DNA of 64,000 nucleotides from JAPLJC01 sp963697965. GTDB lineage: Bacteria > Desulfobacterota > Desulfobaccia > Desulfobaccales > 0-14-0-80-60-11. Location: NCBI GenBank assembly GCA_963697965.1, contig OY969108.1:1426001-1490000 (forward strand), read 5' to 3'. How positions within the stretch are numbered: position 1 is the stretch's first letter; the number at the start of each line of letters is the position of its first letter. Both the position numbers and the translations under genes were made by a program. This document shows positions 50,990 through 59,622 of the stretch, piece by piece. Below the pieces are notes generated by a model, which saw only the letters and a program-made list of their open reading frames with translations, did no database searches and was not told where the DNA came from.

Positions 50990-51200
50990 TCAAGGTTCAA
51001 GGTTCAAAGTTCAAAGTTGAGACCTCTGCGAAAACCAACTTTGTCATCCTGAGCGAAGCGAAGGATCTCGTATTTCCTTAAGTATTTATGAGATTTTTCG
51101 GTAGCTTCGCTCCCTCAGAATGACAAACATAGGAACTTTCGCAGAGGTCTCAAATTTGAAGTTAAGAAGTGGTATTTTAATCTTGAACCTTGAACTTTGA
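50990..51200 (+). repeat. Dispersed repeat with inverted arms, copy 2
   Basis: This longer copy has TTCAAGGTTCAAAG at one end and its complement (CTTGAACCTTGAACTTTGA) at the other, and GAGACCTCTGCGAAA paired with TTTCGCAGAGGTCTC. The middle has CATCCTGAGCGAAGCGAAGG. It has the form of a MITE-like element. Confidence 0.75.
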
Positions 51201-51205
51201 GCCGG

Positions 51206-52495
51206 CTAGCGCTTGCTCCACACCTGCCGGGCCGCGGCCGCGGCCGCTTGCAGGTCCTGGGGCCCGTGGGCCAGGGAAATGAACCAGGCCTCAAAAGGGG
51301 AGGGCGGCAGGTAGATGCCGGCGGCCAGCATCCCCTGGAAGAACTGCCGGAATTTCTGCAAATCCGTTCCCTTGGCGTCCTCCAAAGCGTGGACCGGCCC
51401 TTTGGTAAAGAACGGGGTGAGCATAGAGCCCACCCGGTTGACCGTGAGGTCCAGGTTCTGGCGAGCCGCGGCCCGAGCCAGTTCCTGGGCCAGCCAGGCG
51501 CCCTTTTCTTCCAACTGCTCGTAGGTACCGGGCTTTTGCAATGCCTGCAAAGTGGCCAGCCCGGCGGCCACCGCCACCGGGTTGCCGGAGAGGGTCCCCG
51601 CCTGGTAGATGGGACCGGCGGGGGCCATCTGGGACATGAGGTCCCGGCGGCCGCCGTAGGCCCCCACCGGCAAGCCGCCGCCGATGATCTTGCCCAGGCA
51701 GGTGAGGTCGGGGGTGACGCCATAGAGGGCCTGTGCCCCGCCCCAAGCCACCCGGAAGCCGGTGATCACCTCATCGAAGATTAAGATTATGTCTTCCTGG
51801 TGGCAAAGCTGCCGCAAACCCTCCAGGAACCCGGGCCGGGGGGGGACTACTCCCATGTTGCCGGCCACCGGCTCCACGATGACCGCGGCGATCTCCCCGG
51901 GATGGCGCCGCACTGCCTCCTTAACCGCCTGCAGATCGTTGTAGGGGAGGGATAGGGTCAGGGCGGCGATCTCAGGGGGCACTCCGGGGCTGCCGGGAAT
52001 TCCCTGGGTGAGCACGCCACTGCCCGCGGAGACTAAAAAGGAGTCGGCGTGGCCGTGGTAGCAGCCGTCAAACTTGATCAGGCGGGGCCGGCCGCTGGCG
52101 CCCCGGGCCAGGCGCAGGGCGCTCATGCAGGCTTCGGTTCCGGAGCTGACCAGTCGCACCATCTCCAGGGACGGGACCGCTGCCACCAGAAGGGCGGCCA
52201 GTTCCACCTCTCCCGGGGTGGAGGCGCCGAAACCGAGGCCTCGCGCCGCGGCCTCCTGCACCGCGGCCACCACCTCCGGGACGGCGTGCCCCAGGATCAA
52301 CGGCCCCCAGGAACCGATGAAGTCCAGGTAGGAATTACCGTCCACGTCATAAACCCGGGCCCCGGCGCCCCGCGCCAACAGGGGCGGCGGGGTCAAGCCC
52401 ACCGCGCCCCAGGCCCGCACCGGGCTGTTTACCCCGCCGGGCATCAGAGAAAGCGCGGTTTGGAAAAGGCGCTGCGATTCCACCAGGTTGGTCAC
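51206..52495 (-). CDS. hemL: Glutamate-1-semialdehyde 2,1-aminomutase
   Basis: The 429-residue PLP enzyme shows LMPGGVNSPVRAWGAVGLTP, FIGSWGPLILGHAVPEVVAA, VSSGTEACMSALRLARG, YHGHADSFLVSAGSG and LIFDEVITGFRVAWGGAQ. The PLP Lys is in TCLGKIIGGGLPVGAYGG. It forms 5-aminolaevulinate from glutamate-1-semialdehyde in tetrapyrrole synthesis. A siroheme decarboxylase gene follows upstream on the same strand, linking the C5 pathway to the siroheme route to heme. Confidence 0.97.
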   Translation of the reverse strand: MTNLVESQRLFQTALSLMPGGVNSPVRAWGAVGLTPPPLLARGAGARVYDVDGNSYLDFIGSWGPLILGHAVPEVVAAVQEAAARGLGFGASTPGEVELAALLVAAVPSLEMVRLVSSGTEACMSALRLARGASGRPRLIKFDGCYHGHADSFLVSAGSGVLTQGIPGSPGVPPEIAALTLSLPYNDLQAVKEAVRRHPGEIAAVIVEPVAGNMGVVPPRPGFLEGLRQLCHQEDIILIFDEVITGFRVAWGGAQALYGVTPDLTCLGKIIGGGLPVGAYGGRRDLMSQMAPAGPIYQAGTLSGNPVAVAAGLATLQALQKPGTYEQLEEKGAWLAQELARAAARQNLDLTVNRVGSMLTPFFTKGPVHALEDAKGTDLQKFRQFFQGMLAAGIYLPPSPFEAWFISLAHGPQDLQAAAAAARQVWSKR

Positions 52496-52631
52496 GACCT
52501 TACTCCTATGAAAAACTCACCCGGCCTGCCGGTGGCCTGAACGCGGGATAGGGGCGGACACATGGGTCCGCCCCTACAACGGATGACTCAGCCGGTCGGC
52601 CGGCGGCCCCCAGGGAGGGCGCCTGCCCGGC

Positions 52632-53138
52632 TTAAGGCTCCCGGTCGGCGGCCAGGTGTTCCCTTAACTCCTCCCGGAAATAGCGCATGGTGGTCTTTTT
52701 GAGTTCGCTTTCGCTGAAGAGCACCTGGTAATCGCTGAGACTGGTTTCCCGGGCCATGCGGGCCGCGATCTCCAGGCATTCCTCCCGGGTGCGGCCATGG
52801 ACCATGGTGTAAAGATTGTAAGGCCAGGCCGGGGCTGGCCGACGGGCGTAACAATGGGTCACCGCCCTCTGGGCCGCCATTTGCCGGCCGATGGGCCTGA
52901 GATCGGCTTCGGGCACCCTCCAGGCCACCAGGGCATTGGCCTCATAGCCCGATTTTTGATGCCGCAGGGTGGCCCCGAAGCGCCGGATGTAACCCCTGTC
53001 CATCAGGCCGCGGATGGCGGCCAGCACCTCCTCCTCCTTGAGACCCAGCCGGGCCGCCAGGTCCAAAAAGGGACGGGGTTCGATTTCCAGGTCCTGCTGC
53101 AGGGCCAGGATCAGCCGTTTTTCCAAAGCCGATAACAT
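52632..53138 (-). CDS. ahbB: Siroheme decarboxylase subunit AhbB (Lrp/AsnC-like)
   Basis: From ATG 53138 the protein has 168 residues. It has an Lrp-type HTH (RPFLDLAARLGLKEEEVLAA) and an AsnC ligand domain. Signature stretches are GYIRRFGATLRHQKSGYEAN, ALVAWRVPEADL and AWPYNLYTMVHGRTREECL, as found in AhbA/AhbB and NirDLGH proteins. AhbA and AhbB together decarboxylate siroheme to didecarboxysiroheme in the alternative heme pathway of sulfate reducers and archaea. No AhbA gene is adjacent; its place may be elsewhere. It lies 136 bp from hemL. Confidence 0.85.
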   Translation of the reverse strand: MLSALEKRLILALQQDLEIEPRPFLDLAARLGLKEEEVLAAIRGLMDRGYIRRFGATLRHQKSGYEANALVAWRVPEADLRPIGRQMAAQRAVTHCYARRPAPAWPYNLYTMVHGRTREECLEIAARMARETSLSDYQVLFSESELKKTTMRYFREELREHLAADREP

Positions 53139-53622
53139 GATGGAAAAGATACAATAGTTTCCCAACCTTGGCAAGTTCGAGGAAGAGGGCGCCTCTAAAG
53201 GTTGTCCCGGGGTCTGGCTTTGGCTAGGGCGGCGGTCAAATTCTCGAGGCGCGGCGGCGGAGGATTAAAGTTAAGAGCAGGGGCGGGTTTAAAATCCGCT
53301 CCTTGAGAGACCGAAAACCGAAAACCGCTCTTCTCACCCCCACCCCAACCCTCCCCCCTCTCAGGGGGAGGGAGTAAAGACCATAATCTCTAAGTTAAGA
53401 TAATCTAATTTATCTGGTTCCCAAGCTCCTGATTGGGAACCTCCTTGGGTGCAAAGCTCTGCTTGGCAAAAGGAACTGGCACCTCCATAAAGGTTGCCCA
53501 AGCAGAGCTTGGGAACGAGTGCCGAAGTTTCCTGTTTTTTGTCTCTGGCAGAGGGCCTTTGACTTCGATATTGTCTTTCACCAAAAGCCGAAAACCGAAA
53601 ACCGGAAACCGAAAACCGGACT
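53139..53622. repeat. Gene-free stretch with dispersed palindromes
   Basis: No gene is seen. It contains CCCTCCCCCCTCTCAGGGGG, a palindromic GTTCCCAAGCTC/GATTGGGAAC unit near 53417, CAAGCAGAGCTTGGGAACGA near 53500, and a run of CCGAAAACC units at 53588-53622. The unit around 59900 is related to the GGGAACGAG part. These look like REP-type elements. Confidence 0.65.
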
Positions 53623-54084
53623 CTACCAGGAGGCCGGGTCTCCCACCCGGATGCCGTATCGCTCACAGAAGCCGGCGGGCACCTCCAGGACGAAGGCCAC
53701 CGGTTCCGGGGAGCGGTAACAGGCCCCTTGGTCCTGGGGGGAGACGTTGGGGGTGAGGCCCGCCACCCGGCCAGGCGCCAGCCAGATGAAGTCCAGGGCA
53801 AAGCGCATGTCGCGCATACAAAAAGTCTGGACCTCCCGGCTGGGCATGATGAACAGCAGGCCCCGGCCTTCGGCGAGCTCCGGGCGGCCTCCCAGCCCCA
53901 GATAGAGTTTTTCCGGGGAGCTGACTACTTCCGCCTGGACCCGGACGTGGCCGAGGGTAACCCAGATAAAGGGATTGCCGTACTCCGAAAGCTCTCCCCC
54001 GGCCGCTGCGTAAGATGGGAAGCAGAGGCCTGCCAGCACCAGGAACAGGAGACTTGAGCGGATAAAGAGATACCCGGTTTTCAT
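53623..54084 (-). CDS. Exported DUF192-family protein
   Basis: The 153-residue protein has a signal peptide (FIRSSLLFLVLAGLCFPSYA), then the DUF192 domain: VRVQAEVVSSPEKLYLGLGG, RGLLFIMP, FCMRDMRFALDFIWLAPG and VAFVLEVPAGFCERYGIRVG. DUF192 proteins are small periplasmic or extracytoplasmic proteins of unknown biochemical function. It lies 10 bp after a DUF3096 gene on the same strand and probably shares its transcript. Confidence 0.88.
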   Translation of the reverse strand: MKTGYLFIRSSLLFLVLAGLCFPSYAAAGGELSEYGNPFIWVTLGHVRVQAEVVSSPEKLYLGLGGRPELAEGRGLLFIMPSREVQTFCMRDMRFALDFIWLAPGRVAGLTPNVSPQDQGACYRSPEPVAFVLEVPAGFCERYGIRVGDPASW

Positions 54085-54094
54085 GTTTGCTGAT

Positions 54095-54235
54095 TTATCT
54101 AATCAATCCCAGGCCCATGACGCCGATGACGATTAGATAAATGGCGACGATAAAATTGAGCAGCCGCGGGATTACCAGGATAAGAATACCGGCTACCAAG
54201 GCCACGATGGGTTGCAGGTGGGCTAGCGTCATCAT
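54095..54235 (-). CDS. DUF3096-family small membrane protein
   Basis: The 46-residue protein starts at ATG 54235 behind AAAGGAAAAG. It has two closely spaced hydrophobic helices (LQPIVALVAGILILVIPRLL and FIVAIYLIVIGVMGLGLIR), the usual DUF3096 layout with a PRLLN turn. Function is unknown. It is easily missed because of its size. Its stop lies 10 bp before the DUF192 gene. Confidence 0.85.
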   Translation of the reverse strand: MMTLAHLQPIVALVAGILILVIPRLLNFIVAIYLIVIGVMGLGLIR

Positions 54236-54283
54236 CTTTTCCTTTCTTCAAGAAATTGGGTGGTTATAAAGCTCTCCGGGCGC

Positions 54284-54480
54284 TTAAGCATAATGGAAGA
54301 TCAGGTCGGCCTCGGCGCCGCAACGGTTGCGACCAGGGGGCGCGACCGCTGCTTCCCGGGTTCCCCAGGCGGGAGGCCGGTTTCCTAAATCTTTCCGCCC
54401 TTGATGGTCATCTCTGCTTCGTTGCCGCACTTTTCATAAAAACATACCAGCTTCTCGGGCTCCTGCTTCTCTGCCTCCAT
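54284..54480 (-). pseudogene. Possible frameshifted zinc-ribbon miniprotein
   Basis: An ATG at 54480 behind GGAGACGCCA opens a frame MEAEKQEPEKLVCFYEKCGN, then EAEMTIKGGKI and TAG at 54385. In the next frame, the sequence continues with a similar half, RNRCGAEADLIFHYA, ending at 54284. The two halves share CGxEA(E/D)xxI, as in small zinc-ribbon proteins. One missing or extra base near 54397 would join them. Either a 31-residue peptide is made or the gene is broken. Confidence 0.35.
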
Positions 54481-54717
54481 TGGCGTCTCCTAAAGTTGGC
54501 CCTGGGATAGAGGGGCAGGCCAGTCCACTCCTTGGCTCTGGGTTAAAAATAAGAAGCCCGGGCCCGTTTGTAAAGCCGGGCCGGCCAGGAAATTAGGAAT
54601 GGGTCCGCGGCCTGGGGAACTTTTGTCGCGGGAGGGCCCCATTGGGCTTTTCCCGGAGGTCTCATTCACTTATCCAGCCAAAGGGGCGCGCCGCGTCGCC
54701 AACGTGGCGCGCCCCCC
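54481..54717. other. Intergenic region, GC-rich hairpin
   Basis: No gene is seen. A perfect 10-bp stem GGGGCGCGCC/GGCGCGCCCC lies at about 54684-54713, followed by C and A runs. It may be a second terminator next to that of the GT2 gene. Confidence 0.5.
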
Positions 54718-54755
54718 CAAAAAAATCGCCGCCCCGGCACTGCCGGAGCGGCGAT
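54718..54755 (-). terminator. Rho-independent terminator of the GT2 gene
   Basis: On the minus strand ATCGCCGC-CCGGCA pairs with TGCCGG-GCGGCGAT, followed by TTTTTTTGG. It lies 26 bp after the stop codon. Confidence 0.9.
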
Positions 54756-54781
54756 CATATGGTTAATCCTTCCAGATGGGC

Positions 54782-56149
54782 TTAACGGGTGAGCCAGCGG
54801 TCGTTGCGCACCGTCAGGAAGGCGTAGGGCTGGACCCAGTTGAGGAAGAAAAAGGCAAAGTAGGAGTAGATGATACCGTAAATGAATTCCATATCCCTTT
54901 CCTGATGGATGTAATAGTACATCCACACCAGGGTGAGAACCCCCAACCCGGCGAAGAATTTCACCATGACGATGGGGTAGATGAAAAAGGAAACCAGCAG
55001 CATTCCCAGAAAGAGGTAAGTGAGCGGGAACTCGATCTGAGTGATGAAGAAGTCGATAATGGGCAGAACCCAGTGCCGTTTCCGGTAGTTGCTAAAGATG
55101 AATTTGATCTGCACCCAGTTTTCCCGGAAGTTGCTGCGGTCCCAACGCAGATACATGCGGCACAGGCCCCGGTAGGTTTCCGGGACCACGGTGTGGACCA
55201 CGGCGGTGCGCTGGTAAACGGTGAAAAATCCCTGGCGCAACACGAAATTGGTGAGGGCCCGATCTTCGCCGATGTTGGCGGGTAGTCCCATGAAGGTTTG
55301 CCGCCGCCATTTTTTCAGGATGGGTCTTAAGACCTGGGCCCGATAAGCGGACAAGGCCCCGGGGGTGCAGGTGACGCAGCCGTACATGGACTGGGAGGCC
55401 CGCAGGAAGTCGAAGGCCAGGACGAAGCGCACTGCCAGCATCCGGGCCATGAGGCAGCGAGCCCGGTTGAAGACCTTGACGTTACCCGCCACCGCCCCCA
55501 CCTGGGGATCCTGGAGCATGGGGGCGATCACCTGCCTCACGGTGTCGGGTTTGATGATGCTGTCGGAGTCGATGGTTACGAAGAAATCTCCCCGGCCCCG
55601 GCTGAAGCCGGCATAGAGCCCCTCTTTCTTGCCCCGGTTCTTGGGGAAGCGGATGGCCTTGATGAGGCCGGGGTGGCGCTGCCTGGCCCGGTCGAGGTAA
55701 GTCCAGGTGTCGTCCGTGGAGCCATCATCGATGCAGATGATCTCCAGGAGATCCGCCGGGTAGTCCGAGGCGGCCGCGGCGTAAATGGCCTTTTCCACCA
55801 TGGCCCCTTCATTGTAAGCGGGGATGATGACGGTCACCCGGGGGAGCGGGCCGCTGGGCAGCTGATAAGGTTTATAGCGCCACCAGAGGACAGTGCGCAC
55901 TAATTGAAAGCCCAGATAGGCCAGGGTAAAGCCGGCCCCCAAGGCCATAATGGGGGAACCGAAGCTCTTGCGGCTGAGGAGCTGCAGATAACCGTTGAAA
56001 GAGCCGATCTTGCAAGCGGCCACCAAACAGACCGACAGGATTACAGGGATCAGGATCTTGAGAAGCAAATCCAATGTCTGGATCCGCTGTTCTTCCTGGG
56101 ACCGCCATTTTCCCTGAATCCAGGGGGCGGAGACGGTGACGTTGGGCAT
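54782..56149 (-). CDS. Processive family 2 glycosyltransferase, hyaluronan/cellulose-synthase-like
   Basis: The 455-residue protein has two N-terminal transmembrane helices (about 30-50 and 68-88), a GT2 domain, and three or four C-terminal helices. Catalytic features are VTVIIPAYNEGAMVEKAIYA, IDDGSTDDTW, TIDSDSI (DxD), ANIGEDRALTNFVLRQGF (ED, base) and LRWDRSNFREN, corresponding to the (Q/R)xxRW acceptor motif with the first Gln changed. This layout is that of NodC/HasA-type synthases that build and export a beta-linked polysaccharide. No BcsB or PilZ tail is present. The genes for the rest of a secretion system are not adjacent. Confidence 0.88.
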   Translation of the reverse strand: MPNVTVSAPWIQGKWRSQEEQRIQTLDLLLKILIPVILSVCLVAACKIGSFNGYLQLLSRKSFGSPIMALGAGFTLAYLGFQLVRTVLWWRYKPYQLPSGPLPRVTVIIPAYNEGAMVEKAIYAAAASDYPADLLEIICIDDGSTDDTWTYLDRARQRHPGLIKAIRFPKNRGKKEGLYAGFSRGRGDFFVTIDSDSIIKPDTVRQVIAPMLQDPQVGAVAGNVKVFNRARCLMARMLAVRFVLAFDFLRASQSMYGCVTCTPGALSAYRAQVLRPILKKWRRQTFMGLPANIGEDRALTNFVLRQGFFTVYQRTAVVHTVVPETYRGLCRMYLRWDRSNFRENWVQIKFIFSNYRKRHWVLPIIDFFITQIEFPLTYLFLGMLLVSFFIYPIVMVKFFAGLGVLTLVWMYYYIHQERDMEFIYGIIYSYFAFFFLNWVQPYAFLTVRNDRWLTR

Positions 56150-56605
56150 TTTGCTATCAACCTCGTTTGAGCAATCGAATGCGAACAGCTAATCTATATG
56201 CAAAGGACTTGCCAAAAAATTAGGAAAAAGCTGGTGAATAACTAATTGAATATACATGTAAAATATCTAGTGACAAAAATTGTTCCCGGATACCGTAGCC
56301 CAGATTTCTCTACTTGAGATTTGCCCCCGCAAACCTGATAAATTTTTCTCAAAGTGATAATTGAGCCAGAGGAGGTTCAAAAAATTCCGGAACCGCCTGA
56401 GATAAGAGAGAGCCGGACCCAGAAGCCGGAGGGGGCCCGAGTAAAATAATTTTTCCTGGAAAGGTGGCAACCGTGAGCCCCCGCCGGACCTCCAGGGGGA
56501 AAGTCCATAAGGCCGCATTTTTCCGGAGTTCACTTCTTTCTGATCTTGTGATAAATAGGTATCGAGCCTGGGGCTCCAGGAGATTTTCGGCACACAGGGT
56601 ACGAT
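56150..56605. other. Divergent intergenic region
   Basis: No gene is seen. The left half is AT-rich and probably holds the GT2 promoter. The right half contains a purine-rich GGAAAGGTGGCAACCGTGAG and CCTCCAGGGGGAAAGTCCAT that could form local stems; no known riboswitch class fits. Confidence 0.45.
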
Positions 56606-58042
56606 ATGACCAGCAAACAGGCGCCTCCCTCGGAGGAGGCAGGTGGGCTGAACCTTTGCGAATTGGGGAAGGTTTGCGTCGTCCCGGCGGGCACCCGCAT
56701 CGTCAGTCAGGGAGAAACGCCGGAGTTCTTTTATGTGATCCAGTCCGGCCAGCTGCAGGTCTTTCGGGAGACTGAGGACCACATCCGCACCCCCTTGACG
56801 GAATTGGGCCCCGGCGCTTATTTCGGCGAAGTGGCCCTGGTTACCGGCCAACCCCGCACTGCCTCGGTGGAATCCCTGGTGGAAACGAGCCTCGTCAAGG
56901 TCTCCAAAGAGGAGTTCGACCGCCTCCTGGACCACAACCCGCAGCTGGCGCGCCACATCATTCAGCAGTTGTCCGGCTGGCTGGTGAGCGGGGACCGCCG
57001 CCTGGAGGAAGAGGTGGTGCACCAGGTGAAGCTGCGGCAGATCTCCTGGTTCGACTACGCCCTCATGGTGAGCTTGAGCCTCTTTTTGGCACTGATATTC
57101 AATTTTTACAACGACAGCGGGATTCCCTTAATTTACGGGTGGGGCGAAAAAACCTCGATTCCCGAAATCAGTCTGGGCCAGGCCTTGGAAATGTACCAAA
57201 AAAACGAGGCCACCTTCGTTGACGCCCGGAAGAGCGCCTTTTTTACCCAGCAACACATCAAAGGCGCCCAGAACCTGCCGGAGGTCCTGTTCCCCCTGAT
57301 GTATCCCATGTTCCAGTACATGGTGACGCAGACGGAGGGGGCCAAGGACAAGCCCTTTATCGTCTACGGGGGCACTCTCAGCCGGCGCTTCGACGTGGTA
57401 CTGGCCCGCCTGCTTAAGAAAAAGGGGTTCAAGCAGGTGCAGGTGCTGCAAGACTACGGGGGCTGGCGTAAGGTCTTTCCCCTGGAGGGGAAACCACCCG
57501 TGGAAGCTCCCAGTGCCCCCCTGGGTCTGGCGGGTTACCTCGAATGGGTGCCGGTGAGCATCTTCCTGCTTATTTTGATTCCTGCCGTCCGTCGCAGCCC
57601 CTACCTTTCGATATACTGCCGGCTGCTTGTGGGGGTTATCTTTATGTCCTTCGCCCTGAGCAAGATTATGCGGCCGGCAGTCTTCGCCTTGAATGTGGTC
57701 GATTTTGGGATGATGCCCTCCTGGGGGGTGGACCTGTGGTCCCTGGCGCTGCCGTGGGCGGAGCTGGTGGTGGGAATGTTTCTCGTCCTGGGTATCCGCA
57801 CCAGGGCCGCAGCCACCCTGATCGCGGCCATGCTCCTCATCTTCATGGTGGGTCTGCTCCATGCCATCTATCTGCATCTGCCTATCAACTGTGGCTGTGT
57901 CGGGGAAGTGGGGGAACCGGTGACCTGGTGGAAGATGCTCAAGAATACCGGGATGCTGGTCATGTGCATCCAAACTTTCCTCTACGATCGTTTCTTGGTA
58001 TTGGATCGGGGAGGCTTCATCTGGCGGGCTAGTGCGATATGA
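56606..58042 (+). CDS. Fusion: cNMP-binding domain, rhodanese-like domain and MauE/DoxX membrane domain
   Basis: The 478-residue protein starts with a cyclic-nucleotide-binding domain (about 18-135; FYVIQSGQLQVF, LGPGAYFGEVALVTGQPRTA). One transmembrane helix (about 150-170) and a rhodanese-like domain (about 195-300; FVDARKSAFFTQQHIKGAQN) follow. A four-helix MauE/DoxX-type domain (about 320-465) ends with INCGCVGEVGEP. The rhodanese catalytic Cys is missing (VYGGTLSRR in place of VYCxxGxRS). The NCGC motif resembles the Cys pair of MauE. It may sense cAMP or c-di-GMP and feed electrons to periplasmic disulfides. It overlaps the next gene by 4 bp. Confidence 0.82.
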   Translation: MTSKQAPPSEEAGGLNLCELGKVCVVPAGTRIVSQGETPEFFYVIQSGQLQVFRETEDHIRTPLTELGPGAYFGEVALVTGQPRTASVESLVETSLVKVSKEEFDRLLDHNPQLARHIIQQLSGWLVSGDRRLEEEVVHQVKLRQISWFDYALMVSLSLFLALIFNFYNDSGIPLIYGWGEKTSIPEISLGQALEMYQKNEATFVDARKSAFFTQQHIKGAQNLPEVLFPLMYPMFQYMVTQTEGAKDKPFIVYGGTLSRRFDVVLARLLKKKGFKQVQVLQDYGGWRKVFPLEGKPPVEAPSAPLGLAGYLEWVPVSIFLLILIPAVRRSPYLSIYCRLLVGVIFMSFALSKIMRPAVFALNVVDFGMMPSWGVDLWSLALPWAELVVGMFLVLGIRTRAAATLIAAMLLIFMVGLLHAIYLHLPINCGCVGEVGEPVTWWKMLKNTGMLVMCIQTFLYDRFLVLDRGGFIWRASAI

Positions 58043-58416
58043 ACAGAGAATCTCTAAAGTTGGCAGCGGTCTTCGGTCTGATCCTGGTAATGCTGGCCGT
58101 TTCAGGTTGCGGGGAGTCGCGCTCCCAATTCGCCGGCACTTATCGCTCCGTGAATCCCGTTGGCGAGAAAAATTACATCGATCTGGAGCTCGAAGAAAGT
58201 GGCAAGGGGACCTGGACGGTGGCTGGAAGTACCACGGAGTTCACCTGGGTGGTGAATGACCGCAAGATCTGGATTTATCTCAAAACCGGCGCTATCATCA
58301 TCATTACCCCCAGCGGCGGTGGCGAAGAATTATCGGCGGACATGACCGGCGAATGGCACCCCGGTTGTCCCCCCAATTCCTGTGTGACCTTTAAACGGGT
58401 TGCAAAAGGAGGATAA
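58039..58416 (+). CDS. Lipoprotein of unknown function
   Basis: The 125-residue protein has a lipoprotein signal: hydrophobic segment and lipobox LAVSGC near residue 24. The mature part is beta-rich (FAGTYRSVNPVGEKNYIDLE, ESGKGTWTVAGSTTEFTWVV, KIWIYLKTGAIIIITP) like a small lipocalin or OB-type barrel, with two C-terminal Cys. It overlaps the end of the cNMP-rhodanese-DoxX gene by 4 bp, so it is co-translated with it and may be its periplasmic partner. Confidence 0.75.
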   Translation: MNRESLKLAAVFGLILVMLAVSGCGESRSQFAGTYRSVNPVGEKNYIDLELEESGKGTWTVAGSTTEFTWVVNDRKIWIYLKTGAIIIITPSGGGEELSADMTGEWHPGCPPNSCVTFKRVAKGG

Positions 58417-59608
58417 GATAATTACCGGAGAGCAGATTTTCTGCCGGGCAGCGGGCCGCAGGCGGAATCAACCAGTCCGGTTGCGGTTGTGGTGGTTTTG
58501 CCTGGTTTGCCTTATGAGTGGGCTGACGTCAACGGCCTGGGGCGCTTCCGGGGTAGAGGTGCGGCGTCTGGGCTTGAGCAGGGTCGGGGGAACCACTTTG
58601 TTGACCGTCGTTTTGGACCGGGCCGCCGAGCCCCGGATCACTGCCGTCCAAACCCCGGGCAAACCCCAACTGGTGTTGGACTTTCCCCAGGCCTGGATGG
58701 GAACCATCGCGACTCGCCTGGAGGGTGACGAACTCATCGTGGAGCAGGTGCAAACCCAGGCCACCCAGGGCGGAGTCCGCATCATCCTGGATTTGTATCC
58801 GAATCAGGCTTACAGTTATTGGCGCCGGAGCCAAGCCGGCGTCGGGGGCGAAACCCTCTTTCTCCTGGGCCTTAAGTCCGAGGCCCCGGCTCCCGGCCAG
58901 GCGCAGCTCCCGCCGCCTGCCCCCGGCCAACCAGAAATCCCTCCTGCAGCAACCGGGGAACAGGCATTGGAACCCCCAGCACCGCAGGCGCCACCCACCG
59001 GAAACGTGGTGGCCGGCAGTTTAGGCGAGCTGAAAGGCCTGCTGCCCAAGGCCGCGGGGTTGCTGCAAAGCCTGGAAAACCACGGATGGACCGTCTCCGC
59101 ATCCCATACCTATGATCACCCCGGCCAGCGTTTCAGCCGGGACTTCGTCCTTGCCAACAGTCAGTTCCCGGAGCTGGCGGTGGAGATCCTCTACCTGCCC
59201 TCCAATGCGCCGGGCACCCCTAATATCGGCATTATCGATTTAACCACCGCTAAACTGCAGGATGAGACTGCCTCCAAGTACGAGGAGTTGCGCCATTGGG
59301 ATTTCTCCAGGATCAAGAAGAACTATGAAGATATCGGGGATTTCTTCGAAGATGCCTTGAAACCCCTGAGGGTGAAGCTGCGGGAAGAAACCAAGGCCAT
59401 AGCCCTTAAGGACGCGGCGGTGTTTCAAGAATTCGTGAGGTCCGCCGACCCCGGGAACCCCCAGGTGGCCGATCAGGTGATGGCTCACGTGCGGGAGAAG
59501 GTGAACCCGAGGTTCGAAGGGGTGCAATATACCATTTCCGAAAACCCCCTGATCATTCTCAATCAGGTCGATTTTCTTTACGTGAAGGTCTTCTATCTGA
59601 GTTCCTGA
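58400..59608 (+). CDS. Exported AMIN-domain protein
   Basis: The 402-residue frame is given from TTG 58400, overlapping the lipoprotein gene. AAAGGAGG lies inside it at 58405-58412, so the real start may be ATT 58421 or a later codon. A signal peptide follows (LWWFCLVCLMSGLTSTAWGA). The AMIN domain (about 50-155) shows VEVRRLGLSRVGGTTLLTVV, KPQLVLDFPQA and GGVRIILDLYPNQAYSYWR. A Pro-rich linker and an unassigned C-terminal domain of about 190 residues follow. AMIN domains bind peptidoglycan and occur in PilQ and AmiC. A link to envelope assembly is inferred. Confidence 0.72.
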   Translation: MQKEDKIITGEQIFCRAAGRRRNQPVRLRLWWFCLVCLMSGLTSTAWGASGVEVRRLGLSRVGGTTLLTVVLDRAAEPRITAVQTPGKPQLVLDFPQAWMGTIATRLEGDELIVEQVQTQATQGGVRIILDLYPNQAYSYWRRSQAGVGGETLFLLGLKSEAPAPGQAQLPPPAPGQPEIPPAATGEQALEPPAPQAPPTGNVVAGSLGELKGLLPKAAGLLQSLENHGWTVSASHTYDHPGQRFSRDFVLANSQFPELAVEILYLPSNAPGTPNIGIIDLTTAKLQDETASKYEELRHWDFSRIKKNYEDIGDFFEDALKPLRVKLREETKAIALKDAAVFQEFVRSADPGNPQVADQVMAHVREKVNPRFEGVQYTISENPLIILNQVDFLYVKVFYLSS

Positions 59609-59622
59609 TAAGGAGGTGGACC

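Noticed and set aside
57128..57973. Minus-strand ORF (281 codons) opposite the cNMP-rhodanese-DoxX gene
   Set aside because: His/Gln/Pro-rich shadow with no recognisable domain.
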